DNA of 64,000 nucleotides from an uncultured Oscillospiraceae bacterium (GCA_934667095.1 CAKULE010000003.1:1-64000), one strand, 5' to 3'; counted from the first letter of the stretch, positions 1 through 9,452 are shown. Notes: generated by a model not told the origin, from the sequence alone. Made by a program: numbers and translations.

Positions 1-1925
1 TAAGTGCCGTTGCCCTTGTCGGTGAGCTCAACGGCGTTGCCGCTGCGGTCGGTGACGGTCAGGGTGTCCAGCTGGCAGCCGGCCTCGGGCGCGACGGTCA
101 GGGTGACGGTCTGGCCACGGGTGGCGGTGCGGCGGTTAGCGCTCACGGCGCCGTTCTCCGCGGCATTCACGGTCACCTGATAGGCGGCCACGATAACGGG
201 CTCGACGTAGGTAACGGTGCCGGACAGCTCAAAGGTGCTGAAATGAGTTATTTTCAAAACTACACAGTTATTGGTCTCATCGATTTCAAAGACCTCAGCA
301 CCGTTCTTCTTGGTCTTGAGGAAATATTCCTCGGTGCCGTCCTCGGCAATATGTTTGACCTGCTCCAGTTTGGCAACGTCAAAACTGGCAGGCAGGGGGA
401 GCTTGACGGTAATCTCATCGCCGTTCAGCAGTTCGTTAGAAACATCTACGGTCTCCTGCCTCACCACCTTACTGCCATTGAGGGTCTTGACCGTGGCAAC
501 AGGCTTGGCCTCGAAGGTCAATGTCTTGCTCTCACTGGTGAGGTCCGCACTGGTGACCTTAACATCGACCTTGACCTCAACCTCGACCTTAGTAATACCG
601 GCAGCGCTGGTATCAACGCCAGAGCTCTCCACCAGCGTGTCCTTGTTGGCCTCGACCGCATCGGCCACACCGGTCACTTCAGTCTTGGTGAGTGCGCCCT
701 CGATCTCGGTCTTTGTCTCCTCGTTTTCAATGCCCTCGACCGTCGTAGATGGAGTCGCATCCTTCACCGCTGGCTCGTCAGCAAGGATAACAGTCACAAT
801 ACACTCTGCCACAGTATTTCTGGGATTGCCTGCAGGAGTAGCAGTAATCATTACTGTACCTGTTTTGAGTGCTGTAAGCAACCCGTTCTTCACTTTCACA
901 GTTTTGCTATCCTTAGTTGCCCACTCAATTGTCGTGTTTTCAGCATCTTCCGGGAAAGTAGTTGCATTCAACCGATATGTCTCACCAACTTTGAGTGTCA
1001 GTTCACTTTTGTCCAAGGTTACACCAGTCACGGCGCTTTTGGTGACATAGCTACCATTCTCTTTTACACAGCCATAACCAGCCGCAAAATAGTATCCAGA
1101 AACCGATTTATTAAATGTACCGCCAGTTACAGAAAAACTGGTATAGGGCGCAGGCGTCAGATAGTGGAAAATTTTGCAGCTATTGCTGCTATGCTTATTT
1201 GTATAAGTTCCACCTGTAATTGTGGCAAGTGGAGCATCATCTCCATCCTGCCCGTTTAGAATAACTTGCGGACAACCCCACCTCGGGCTCGTAGCGCTCT
1301 GCGTAAAGGTACCACCATTGATCGTGACAGTACCATAATTCAAAACGACTCCAGTATAGTTACTGCTAACAGCATAGTTCAAAGTGAACCCGCCATCATT
1401 GATGGTCAAAGTAGCACCCGGCTCATTCTTGACAACATCAAGGCCGCCGGTATAAGTGCCGCTCTGAATGGTCAGCGTGCCCCAGTTGTCGATCATGGAA
1501 CTGCCGTCATTGCCGGCGGTGGCGGTAATATTCTCAAGGGTGAGATTGCCGCCGGGGGCCGTTTTGGTGCCCACAGCGATGTTATAGTAGCTGGTGCCGC
1601 CTGTGATCGTGCCGTTCTTCACCGTGGCCGTGCCCGCAACGGACAGGGTGGCCTTGCCGGCGTTGGTGTTGGTCAGGGTCTTGCCGCCCAGATCAAGAAC
1701 GATATTCTTGCCGCTGCCAATGGTCACGTCCTCGGTCACGTTATCCAGCAGCGTGACGACAGCCGCGTCACCCGCCGCATTGATCGCTTCCTGAAGGGTG
1801 CTATATGTATCGCTATCGCCAACTTTGGCCACGGCCACGCCCCCCTCAGCCGCCAGCGCAGCCATGGGCAGCAGCCCCACTACCATCATGAGGGCCAGAA
1901 GCATGGATAACAATTTTCGTTTCAT
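1..1925 (-). CDS. Secreted surface protein with pectate-lyase-like repeats, BIG2 and InlB-type modules (3' end outside window)
   Basis: The frame is open from an ATG at 1925 to the left edge (641 codons), so the C-terminus is missing. An AGGAGGAG ribosome site lies just upstream. The N-terminus is a classical signal peptide (KRK, hydrophobic core, ALAA cleavage) ending near residue 26. Residues about 30-290 carry repeated G-G-T-[FY] / T-I-x-G-G-T units typical of right-handed beta-helix surface proteins. Residues about 293-375 match a bacterial Ig-like group 2 domain (VTLDKSELTLKVGE and W-x-T-x-D). A Val/Glu/Lys-rich stretch follows near 450, and from about 578 the frame resembles an InlB/Flg_new repeat (YQVTVNAAENGAVS). 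The likely role is adhesion or an envelope structure; the target is unknown. The central third has many A/T-ending codons, unlike both ends and unlike neighbouring genes. No anchor is visible in the retained part. Confidence 0.85.
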   Translation of the reverse strand, partial: MKRKLLSMLLALMMVVGLLPMAALAAEGGVAVAKVGDSDTYSTLQEAINAAGDAAVVTLLDNVTEDVTIGSGKNIVLDLGGKTLTNTNAGKATLSVAGTATVKNGTITGGTSYYNIAVGTKTAPGGNLTLENITATAGNDGSSMIDNWGTLTIQSGTYTGGLDVVKNEPGATLTINDGGFTLNYAVSSNYTGVVLNYGTVTINGGTFTQSATSPRWGCPQVILNGQDGDDAPLATITGGTYTNKHSSNSCKIFHYLTPAPYTSFSVTGGTFNKSVSGYYFAAGYGCVKENGSYVTKSAVTGVTLDKSELTLKVGETYRLNATTFPEDAENTTIEWATKDSKTVKVKNGLLTALKTGTVMITATPAGNPRNTVAECIVTVILADEPAVKDATPSTTVEGIENEETKTEIEGALTKTEVTGVADAVEANKDTLVESSGVDTSAAGITKVEVEVKVDVKVTSADLTSESKTLTFEAKPVATVKTLNGSKVVRQETVDVSNELLNGDEITVKLPLPASFDVAKLEQVKHIAEDGTEEYFLKTKKNGAEVFEIDETNNCVVLKITHFSTFELSGTVTYVEPVIVAAYQVTVNAAENGAVSANRRTATRGQTVTLTVAPEAGCQLDTLTVTDRSGNAVELTDKGNGT

Positions 1926-1956
1926 TTTCTTTCTCCTCCTTGGTAAAAATTCTCAG

Positions 1957-1997
1957 ATGCATTTCCGCGGAAATGCATAACGGCCATAGCCGTTATG
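1957..1997 (-). promoter_or_regulatory. Two adjacent perfect inverted repeats in the 5' leader of the surface-protein gene
   Basis: A 22-bp perfect palindrome (arms ATGCATTTCCG / CGGAAATGCAT) occupies 1957-1978. It abuts a second inverted repeat with 9-bp arms, CATAACGGC at 1976-1984 and GCCGTTATG at 1989-1997. Both lie between the predicted transcription start (about 1999) and the ribosome site, so they would form two hairpins in the mRNA leader or act as DNA operators. The function is unknown. Confidence 0.6.
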
Positions 1998-2005
1998 ATA
2001 GCCAT

Positions 2006-2034
2006 ATTCTAACACCGTCGAATCCTCTGTGCAA
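2006..2034 (-). promoter_or_regulatory. Promoter of the surface-protein gene
   Basis: Reading the minus strand, TTGCAC (2029-2034) and TAGAAT (2006-2011) are separated by 17 bp, a good sigma-A match. It lies about 80 bp upstream of the start codon. Confidence 0.7.
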
Positions 2035-2081
2035 GGCTTTCGGTACAGAAATTTTCTTCAACGATCGCGCCTTTTCGCCCA

Positions 2082-2110
2082 AAAACAGCCCCGCGGCAAC
2101 GCCGCGGGGC
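2082..2110 (-). terminator. Intrinsic terminator after the sugar ABC ATPase gene
   Basis: A 10-bp GC-only stem (GCCCCGCGGC / GCCGCGGGGC, loop AAC) is followed on the minus strand by TGTTTTT. The plus side also has a T tract, but the only gene ending here is the minus-strand ATPase. Confidence 0.85.
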
Positions 2111-2132
2111 CGATTTTTTTCGCAGTTTCCGC

Positions 2133-3341
<1,209 letters not shown>

Positions 3342-3527
3342 TCGTTTCAGCTGTGACCGTCCTGCCTCCGCAAGGGACGGCCTCGCCCAGGGGCGGTGAT
3401 GTCCCCCGCGCCTTACGGCAGGTCTCCACACTGCCGCACCGCCAGCCAGCGGTTCCATTTCCTCCTTTTGTTTCCCCCGGCGGACAAAAAGTGGAGTGCC
3501 GGCCGCGGGGTGGAATCAGGCGTATCT

Positions 3528-3556
3528 ATTTTACACGTCACAGGTGAAAAAAGCAA
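3528..3556 (-). promoter_or_regulatory. Promoter of the sugar ABC ATPase gene
   Basis: Minus strand: TTGCTT (3551-3556), 17-bp spacer, TAAAAT (3528-3533). The resulting leader to 3341 is about 180 nt and contains a CCGTCC/GGACGG hairpin close to the start codon. Confidence 0.6.
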
Positions 3557-3582
3557 TCGCTTTTTGTGGGATTTTACACAAA

Positions 3583-3613
3583 GAAAGTCCCCTCCCGGTG
3601 GGAGGGGACTTTC
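3583..3613 (-). terminator. Intrinsic terminator after the PBP2 gene
   Basis: A 14-bp stem GAAAGTCCCCTCCC / GGGAGGGGACTTTC with a 3-nt loop lies directly after the PBP2 stop codon. A TTTCTTTG tail follows on the minus strand. Confidence 0.85.
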
Positions 3614-3616
3614 TCG

Positions 3617-5734
3617 TCAATGGATGAGGGCGTTTTCGGGCTCGGCGGTGTCGGCGGCGGCCTTGGTCTCAAAATACTGGGCCAGCATCCCGGCGGCCAC
3701 ACCGGCCAGAGACTGGCCGGAGGCGCCCTTCTCCGCCACGAGGCAGATGGCCACCTCGGGGTTCTCGTAGGGTGCAAAGCAGACGAACACGGCGTTGGAG
3801 CTGGAGCCCAGCACCTCAGCGGTGCCGGTCTTACAGCCCACGTTCACCGGCAGAGAAGAGAAGTACTGGGCCATGGCATAGGTCTTGGACAGGTCGTACA
3901 TGCCCTGCTTTACCGCGGCCAACGCCTCGGTGGGGATGTTGATGGAGTCCTTCAGAACGGGCTCGAACTCGTAGAGGGTCTCGGAATAGTCGGCGGACTT
4001 GACCTCCTTCAGCAGGTGGACCTGATAGTGGTTGCCGCCGTTGACCAGCGTGGCGATATAGTTGGCCAGCTGCAGGGGGGTGAACTGGTTGTTTTCCTGG
4101 CCAATGGCGGCGTACATGGTACTGCCGCCGTACCAGTCCACACCCAGCGCCCTGGAGGTCTCCGGTCCGGCCACGGTGCCCTTGTACTCGGCGATCTCGA
4201 TGCCGGTGTACTGGCCGAGACCGAACTTGGTGGCGTACTCCACCAGCTTCTGGATGCCCAGGCGGCGGCCGGTGTCGTAGAAGAAGATATTGCAGGAGTC
4301 GGTGATGGCCTTGGACACGGACTCCGTGCCGTGGGTGCCGCCCCGCATGTTGTAGATCCAGCAGGTGGGCCGGGTATCAGGATAGTAGGTATAGATGCCG
4401 CCGCAGTATACGGTGGAGGAGGTGGTAATGACCCCCTCAGTGAGAGCGGCGATGGCGGTGAGGGGCTTGAAGGTGGAGCCGGGGGCGTACAGGCCCATGG
4501 TGGCCCGGTTGAGCAGGGGCTTAGTGGGGTCGTCGGCCAGCGCGTTGTAATCCTGCGAGAAGGTGGACAGGTCATAGTCCGGATAGGAGGCCAGCGCCAG
4601 CACGCCGCCAGTCATGTCCACCATGACCCCCGCCGCGCCGGAGGGCTCCTCCAGCCCGGAGACGAACTGGGCCAGCAGCTCCTCCGTGGCCTTCTGCACC
4701 GGCAGGCTGAGGGTGAGGGCCACATTGCCGCCGGGCTGGGGCTCGGTGCGCCAGTCCTGATCCACCGGGTTGCCGCTGTCGTCCAGCTGGGTGCGGCGCA
4801 CACCGGCAGAGCCGTGGAGCCACGACTCAAAGGCCTGCTCCACGCCGTCCTTGCCCACGTAGGCGTTCATGAGGTAGCCCAGCTCCTGATAGGTGGGCCA
4901 CTCGTCCCGGTCAATGGCGCCCACCCGGCCCAGCACATGGGGGGCGCTGTCGGTATAATAGGTGCGGGCGGAGGCAGTCTCGATGTTCACTCCGGCCAAC
5001 CCGGCCTCTTTTACCTTGGTGATAAAGGTGATGTCCACATCGTCGGCGAAGATATAGTCGGCATAGGTGAACTCGTATACCCGGATATAGAGCTCGTACA
5101 GCACGCCCAGCAGCCGCCGGGTCTCTGCGGTCACGCCGTCCTCGCCCAGCTCGATGCCGAAGGTCCTGCACATGGCGGTCATGAGTTCCTCCGCGTTGGT
5201 GTTGGCCTTGGCGGGGTCGGAGATCCACTTGAGCCGATTTGCCAGCGAGCCCAGCAGGGTGGGGGAGGTCCTGGTCTCGCCCTCCTCTGTCTCGGTGCGG
5301 TAGCTGAACACCGCGTCCCGGGTGAAGTACCACGGGGTCCCTGCAGACACGGGGAAGGAGTCGGACCACTCCACACCCTCCTCCCGGCAGAGCTCCAGCA
5401 GACGGGTGAGGATGTCGTTGCGGCTGCTGCCCATGGCCGTGGGGTCCAGCGTTACCCGGTAGCGGAGGGCATTGCCCACCATTTTGGTGCCGTATCGGTC
5501 GGTGATCTCCCCCCGGGCAGCCTCCACCCGCTCGGTGCGGTAGGTGACCACAGAGGCATTGCTGCGGTACTCATCGCCCTTGACCAGCTGCACCCGGCAC
5601 AGCACGCCGAGGTACACCGCCAGCAGGCCGCAGAAAATGCCCACCAGCATACCCACCCGGAGCCTGAGCCGCCGGCTCTCGCCCTCGGTGCGCTCGTCCC
5701 GGCTTTGAAAGAGCTCGAAGGGGTTTTTACTCAT
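3617..5734 (-). CDS. mrdA: Penicillin-binding protein 2, elongasome transpeptidase
   Basis: The product is a 705-residue class B penicillin-binding protein that cross-links peptidoglycan during side-wall growth, working with RodA/MreCD. A single membrane segment lies near residues 25-45, followed by the dimerisation domain and the transpeptidase. All three catalytic motifs are present: STFK with S420, SCN near 478 and KTGT at about 635. The start at 5734 (MSKNPFELF) is preceded by GGGAGGA at good spacing; upstream codons lie inside mreD. The start overlaps the mreD stop by 8 bp, so translation is coupled. The order miaB-mreD-mrdA on the minus strand suggests one operon. MreB and MreC are not in the window next to it. 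Confidence 0.93.
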   Translation of the reverse strand: MSKNPFELFQSRDERTEGESRRLRLRVGMLVGIFCGLLAVYLGVLCRVQLVKGDEYRSNASVVTYRTERVEAARGEITDRYGTKMVGNALRYRVTLDPTAMGSSRNDILTRLLELCREEGVEWSDSFPVSAGTPWYFTRDAVFSYRTETEEGETRTSPTLLGSLANRLKWISDPAKANTNAEELMTAMCRTFGIELGEDGVTAETRRLLGVLYELYIRVYEFTYADYIFADDVDITFITKVKEAGLAGVNIETASARTYYTDSAPHVLGRVGAIDRDEWPTYQELGYLMNAYVGKDGVEQAFESWLHGSAGVRRTQLDDSGNPVDQDWRTEPQPGGNVALTLSLPVQKATEELLAQFVSGLEEPSGAAGVMVDMTGGVLALASYPDYDLSTFSQDYNALADDPTKPLLNRATMGLYAPGSTFKPLTAIAALTEGVITTSSTVYCGGIYTYYPDTRPTCWIYNMRGGTHGTESVSKAITDSCNIFFYDTGRRLGIQKLVEYATKFGLGQYTGIEIAEYKGTVAGPETSRALGVDWYGGSTMYAAIGQENNQFTPLQLANYIATLVNGGNHYQVHLLKEVKSADYSETLYEFEPVLKDSINIPTEALAAVKQGMYDLSKTYAMAQYFSSLPVNVGCKTGTAEVLGSSSNAVFVCFAPYENPEVAICLVAEKGASGQSLAGVAAGMLAQYFETKAAADTAEPENALIH

Positions 5735-6230
5735 GGTAGATCCTCCCGTAATGGATACAGCAGAAGCGGGCCAGCGCATAGACCGGCAGGGACAGGATCA
5801 TAGTCCACAGCAGCTCAGGCCATGCGGTCTGAAGCAGGACCCGGAGCCCCGCCGTGCCCCGGATCAGCCGGGAGCACACCTGCCACAGCTCCCACAGGAG
5901 CATGGCTCCGCCGGCACACACCAGATGGCCGATCAGGTCCCGGCGGAGCACCTGTTGGGCCAGCACGCCGGCACCCCAGCCCACCAGCGCCAGCAGGGGA
6001 ATGGTCCACAGCCCGGCGTGGCCCACGGTATCCAGCAGCAGGCCGGCCGCCAGCCCCATTCCGGCCCCGAAGCCGGGACCCTCCAGCGTGCCTGCCGCCA
6101 CCGCCAGCATGGGCAGCAGCAGCGGCACGGGCAGGGGCAGGCTGGTGAACAGGGTATAGTTCAGCACAGTGACTGCCACCAGCGCAAGGCCGTATGCGAT
6201 ATATTTTATGGTCGTGTCGCCGCGGCTCAC
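5727..6230 (-). CDS. mreD: Rod shape-determining protein MreD
   Basis: This 167-residue, almost entirely hydrophobic protein has about five predicted membrane helices (for example YIAYGLALVAVTVLNYTLF and LLLPMLAVAAGTLEG). It matches the size and topology of MreD, the membrane component of the elongation complex. The assignment rests on topology, length and the immediately following PBP2 gene, since MreD sequences are poorly conserved. The start is GTG at 6230 with AAGGACGG about 10 nt upstream. It follows miaB by 44 bp and overlaps mrdA by 8 bp. Unusually, mreB and mreC do not precede it. Confidence 0.8.
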   Translation of the reverse strand: MSRGDTTIKYIAYGLALVAVTVLNYTLFTSLPLPVPLLLPMLAVAAGTLEGPGFGAGMGLAAGLLLDTVGHAGLWTIPLLALVGWGAGVLAQQVLRRDLIGHLVCAGGAMLLWELWQVCSRLIRGTAGLRVLLQTAWPELLWTMILSLPVYALARFCCIHYGRIYHE

Positions 6231-6274
6231 GGGCAGTCACCGTCCTTTCTTTCGTGCTTGGTTGGAATGCGGCC

Positions 6275-7687
6275 TCACACCAGCTCCCCGAACAGTGCCC
6301 ATGTGGAGCAGCCGGTGATCCTCACCGGCACATACTGCCCGATGAGGGACTTGTCCCCGTTCAGGTGGACCAGCCGGTTGCCCGCCGTGCGGGCGGTAAG
6401 GGCATAGCGGCTGTCCTCCCCCTCGCCGTCCACCAGACAGCGCTGGACTGTGCCGATATACGCCTGATGCTTCTCCAGCGAGATGCGGTTCTGGGCCTCT
6501 ACCAGCCGGTTGAAGTTGGCGGATTTCTCCTCCTTGCTCATGGGGTCGGGGAGCTCCGCTGCCGGGGTGCCCTTTCGGGGGGAATAGATAAAGGTAAAGA
6601 GTGCGTCGAACCGGACCTCTTCGATCAGGGACAGGGTCTCCTCAAACTCCGGGGTGGTCTCCCCAGGGAAGCCCACGATCACGTCGGAGGTGAGCACCAC
6701 GTCGGGGATGCGCGCCCGCAGGGCGGCCACCCGGGCCAGATACTGCTCCCGGGTATAGCGGCGGTTCATGGCGGTGAGCACCCGGGTAGAGCCCGACTGG
6801 AAGGGCAGATGGATCACCGGGGCCACCTTATCGCACCGGGCCATAACGTCGAACAGCTTGTCCGTGGCGTCCTTGGGGTGGCTGGTCATGAAGCGCAGGA
6901 GGAAGTTCCCGGGGATGGCGGCGGCCGCCTCCAGCAGGTCGGGGAAGTCCATGCCGCCGGGGATGTCCTTGCCGTAGGAGTTCACGTTCTGGCCCAGCAG
7001 GGTGATGTCCTTATAGCCCTGTTCCGCCAGCTGGCGGATCTCGTTCAGGATGATCTCCGGTTCCCGGCTGCGCTCCCGCCCGCGGACGTAGGGTACGATG
7101 CAGTAGGAGCAGAAGTTGTTGCACCCGTACATGATGGACACCCACGCCTTGATGCTGCCCGAGCGGCGGACGGGCAGCCCCTCGGCGATGGCGCCCTCGG
7201 AGCTCTCGGTCTCGAACACCCGGCCCCGGCGGAGATAGACCCGCCGCAGAAACTCCGGGAAGCGCCACAGGGCCTGGGGCCCGAAGACCAGGTCCACATG
7301 CTGATAGGACCTGCGCAGCCGCTCCGCCACGTGGGGCTCCTGGGCCATGCAGCCGCAGATGCAGATGATCTGGCTGGGCTTGCGCCGCTTGGTGTGTACC
7401 AGCGCGCCCACGTTGCCGAACACCCGCTGCTCCGCGTGCTCCCGGATGGCGCAGGTGTTGATGACGATGACGTCGGCCTCCTGCTCGCTGTCGGTCATGT
7501 CGTAGCCCATGTCGGCCAGCATGCCCCGCAGCAGCTCGGAATCCGCCTCGTTCTGCTGGCAGCCGTAGGTGTCCACCCATGCCAGCGGCCTAGCAGCCAA
7601 CTGGGCGTTCAGGGCCCGCAGCTCGGCGCAGTAGTCCTTCTGCCGCTGAATATCCTCTGCCGGGATCACCGGTGTTTTCCTCTCCAA
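6275..7687 (-). CDS. miaB: tRNA-2-methylthio-N6-dimethylallyladenosine synthase MiaB
   Basis: A radical-SAM methylthiotransferase that adds the 2-methylthio group to i6A37 of tRNA; its substrate maker MiaA is encoded at 59937-60881. The N-terminal UPF0004 domain supplies cluster cysteines in DTYGCQQNEAD, NTCAIREHA and CGCMAQ. The radical SAM cluster is CNNFCSYC (C189, C193, C196). A TRAM domain follows at the C-terminus (VDGEGEDSRYALTARTAGNRLV). The chosen start is TTG at 7687, because GGGAGGG lies 7 nt upstream and because the ATGs at 7711 and 7750 lie at or before the predicted transcription start. This gives 470 residues. Confidence 0.93.
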   Translation of the reverse strand: MERKTPVIPAEDIQRQKDYCAELRALNAQLAARPLAWVDTYGCQQNEADSELLRGMLADMGYDMTDSEQEADVIVINTCAIREHAEQRVFGNVGALVHTKRRKPSQIICICGCMAQEPHVAERLRRSYQHVDLVFGPQALWRFPEFLRRVYLRRGRVFETESSEGAIAEGLPVRRSGSIKAWVSIMYGCNNFCSYCIVPYVRGRERSREPEIILNEIRQLAEQGYKDITLLGQNVNSYGKDIPGGMDFPDLLEAAAAIPGNFLLRFMTSHPKDATDKLFDVMARCDKVAPVIHLPFQSGSTRVLTAMNRRYTREQYLARVAALRARIPDVVLTSDVIVGFPGETTPEFEETLSLIEEVRFDALFTFIYSPRKGTPAAELPDPMSKEEKSANFNRLVEAQNRISLEKHQAYIGTVQRCLVDGEGEDSRYALTARTAGNRLVHLNGDKSLIGQYVPVRITGCSTWALFGELV

Positions 7688-7723
7688 GGGAAGTCCCTCC
7701 CAATTTATCATAGTGAATATCAT

Positions 7724-7752
7724 ATTATACCACGGCAGGCAGGATAACACAA
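7724..7752 (-). promoter_or_regulatory. Promoter of the miaB-mreD-mrdA operon
   Basis: Minus strand: TTGTGT (7747-7752), 17 bp, TATAAT (7724-7729). Initiation near 7717 gives a leader of about 30 nt to the TTG start. The -35 overlaps the tail of the upstream terminator. Confidence 0.75.
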
Positions 7753-7782
7753 GGGGGGCGGACCTGATGGCCCGCCCCCTTG
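7750..7782 (-). terminator. Terminator after the small lipoprotein gene
   Basis: An 11-bp stem CAAGGGGGCGG / CCGCCCCCTTG (one extra G on one arm) with a 10-nt loop lies after the stop codon. The U tract is weak (TTGTGTT), so read-through is possible. Confidence 0.6.
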
Positions 7783-7791
7783 CCTGTTCCG

Positions 7792-8067
7792 TTATTTCTC
7801 CGGCGTGAAGTGCTCTCCCTCTGCCTCCGTGACACAGGGGAAGTTGTCCGACCCCTCCGCCCGGACGGCGAGCCCTCCGCGGGCGGCGGTGAAGCAGTTC
7901 ACCCGGACGCGGCCGGCTTCGCCGTCCTCCGTGAGGGTGAGCGTATCGCCCTCCAGCGTCCAGTGCCCGGCCAGATCATTGGGGCGGACCCGCCCGCCGC
8001 AGCCCGCCGGCAGCAATACCAGCAGGGTCAGTGCCAGCATCAGGGCCGGTGCGCGCCGCTTCGTCAT
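7792..8067 (-). CDS. Small lipoprotein of unknown function
   Basis: A 91-residue protein with a lipoprotein signal: Lys/Arg start, hydrophobic core, lipobox LPAGC with Cys at residue 23. The mature part (LAGHWTLEGDTLTLTEDGE) looks like a short beta-rich domain of the lipocalin/META type, but I cannot name a family. AAGGAG sits about 9 nt before the ATG. It begins 12 bp after the stop of the membrane-anchored XRE regulator, so the two are probably co-transcribed, and the lipoprotein may act on the outer side of the same system. That partnership is inference. Confidence 0.7.
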   Translation of the reverse strand: MTKRRAPALMLALTLLVLLPAGCGGRVRPNDLAGHWTLEGDTLTLTEDGEAGRVRVNCFTAARGGLAVRAEGSDNFPCVTEAEGEHFTPEK

Positions 8068-8079
8068 GGAAAGGTCTCC

Positions 8080-9321
8080 TTAATACTCCCACTCGCTGGG
8101 GTCGGTGATGGCGTCATAGCTGCTCACGCTGTGGCTCAGGGAGTGGTCCCCGGCGGAGTAGACCACCGGCGTATCCTGCGCCACAAAGGTGCGGCCATAC
8201 TGGTCGGTGATGACGGCGGCCTCCGTGTACTCCGCGCCGTCCTCCAGCGTCACCTCCTGGGTGCGGCGGAAGAGGTAGTAGTCTTCATCGCTGGTCCAAC
8301 TCTGGGACTTTTCCTCTTCCGTGTACCAGAACAGCAGCTTGTGGTCCTTGAACAGGCCCATCCGGATGGTCTGGATCTCCGAGGGCTGGTACCAGTCGCC
8401 ATAGGAAGAGAGACCTCCGGACTGGACATTCACCAGCTGGGTGTCATAGGGCAGCACGCCGTCGTCGCGCACGTAGGCGGCCCACAGGGTGCCGTTCACA
8501 TAGACATCCGGCTGGGTGGCGGCCAGCAGCCAGTCATAGCTGTCCAGCAGCTGGGTCTCCTCCTTGCCGCCGGCGGAGAACACCACGGAGAGGGTGATGT
8601 CATTGGTGAGGGGGCAGGTCAGGGTGGCGGAGAAGCGGTTGCCCTCGTCCAGCACGCCCTCCACAGAGATGGTCTTGTTCCCGCTGCGGGCGAGGAACAC
8701 GGCGCGCATGCCCGCCACGTAGGTCTTGGGCACCGCGGAGGCGGCGAAGGTCACGGTGTTGGCCGTCAGGTCGGAGGAGACGGGCTTCACCTCGTACTCG
8801 GCGGTGAGTTGGTTCTGGCTCTTGAGGATCTCCTCCACCCGGTCGGTGATGGAGCCGATCTCGCTGGAGACGTTGTAGCTGACGTTGCTCAGGGAGTTCT
8901 GCAGGCCGCTGACCTGACTCTTCATATTTTTGAAGTCTCCGGAGAGCCTGACGGCCACGATCACCCCGGCGATGATAGCTGCGGCCCCCACCACCCGGGG
9001 CCAGCGGCGGACCTTCACGGGCTCCGGCTCCGGCCGGGCGGCCAGATAGCGGTCCACGATCTCCTCCACCATGCGCAGCTGCTCCTCGGTGAGCTCGCCG
9101 GCGGACTTCTCCGGGCCCGCAGCCTCCTCCACCCCCAGCAGCCAGCCCACAGACACGCCGAACAATTTGCTCAGGGCGACCAGCTTTTCCACCTCGGGCA
9201 GAGCGGAGTCCGATTCCCATTTATAGATCGCCTGACGGGAGACGCTGAGCTGCTCGCCCAACTGCTCCTGCGACAGGCTCAGCTCCTTGCGTTTCTGCGC
9301 GATGCGCTGTCCAATGGTCAT
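8080..9321 (-). CDS. Membrane-anchored XRE-family transcriptional regulator with an extracellular domain
   Basis: This 413-residue one-component regulator has an N-terminal XRE helix-turn-helix at about residues 3-56 (LSLSQEQLGEQLSVSRQAIYKWES). A linker, one transmembrane helix near residues 105-125 (VVGAAAIIAGVIVAV), a coiled-coil-like stretch (NMKSQVSGLQNSLSNV) and about 250 residues outside the cell follow. The outer part has repeated beta-rich segments and no recognised enzyme motif. The start at 9321 (MTIGQ) is preferred over 9327 because AGGAGG is then 8 nt away instead of 2. It is divergent from tldD, and the shared intergenic region contains inverted repeats that could be its operator. 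It likely senses an envelope or extracellular signal and acts directly on DNA; the signal is unknown. Confidence 0.82.
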   Translation of the reverse strand: MTIGQRIAQKRKELSLSQEQLGEQLSVSRQAIYKWESDSALPEVEKLVALSKLFGVSVGWLLGVEEAAGPEKSAGELTEEQLRMVEEIVDRYLAARPEPEPVKVRRWPRVVGAAAIIAGVIVAVRLSGDFKNMKSQVSGLQNSLSNVSYNVSSEIGSITDRVEEILKSQNQLTAEYEVKPVSSDLTANTVTFAASAVPKTYVAGMRAVFLARSGNKTISVEGVLDEGNRFSATLTCPLTNDITLSVVFSAGGKEETQLLDSYDWLLAATQPDVYVNGTLWAAYVRDDGVLPYDTQLVNVQSGGLSSYGDWYQPSEIQTIRMGLFKDHKLLFWYTEEEKSQSWTSDEDYYLFRRTQEVTLEDGAEYTEAAVITDQYGRTFVAQDTPVVYSAGDHSLSHSVSSYDAITDPSEWEY

Positions 9322-9423
9322 TGACATGACCTCCTTTCACCCCGACTGTATCATTCCGGTCGGCCCGGAAACCACCAACTGCGGGATGGAATTTTGTCAA
9401 CCAGCGGTTAGCATCCCGGAAAA

Positions 9424-9452
9424 ATCATAGCACAGGCGGGCAAAATACGCAA
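9424..9452 (-). promoter_or_regulatory. Promoter of the XRE regulator gene
   Basis: Minus strand: TTGCGT (9447-9452), 17 bp, TATGAT (9424-9429) with an extended TGC before the -10. The leader to 9321 is about 95 nt. Confidence 0.65.

Noticed and set aside
243..1910. Plus-strand open frames over the surface protein
   Set aside because: They are antisense to a frame with signal peptide, ribosome site, promoter and recognisable repeats.
3566..5803. 745-codon open frame on the plus strand opposite the PBP2 gene
   Set aside because: It is a mirror frame of a GC-rich gene: composition is Gly/Val/His-rich without domains, there is no ribosome site, and the opposite strand encodes PBP2 with all three catalytic motifs.
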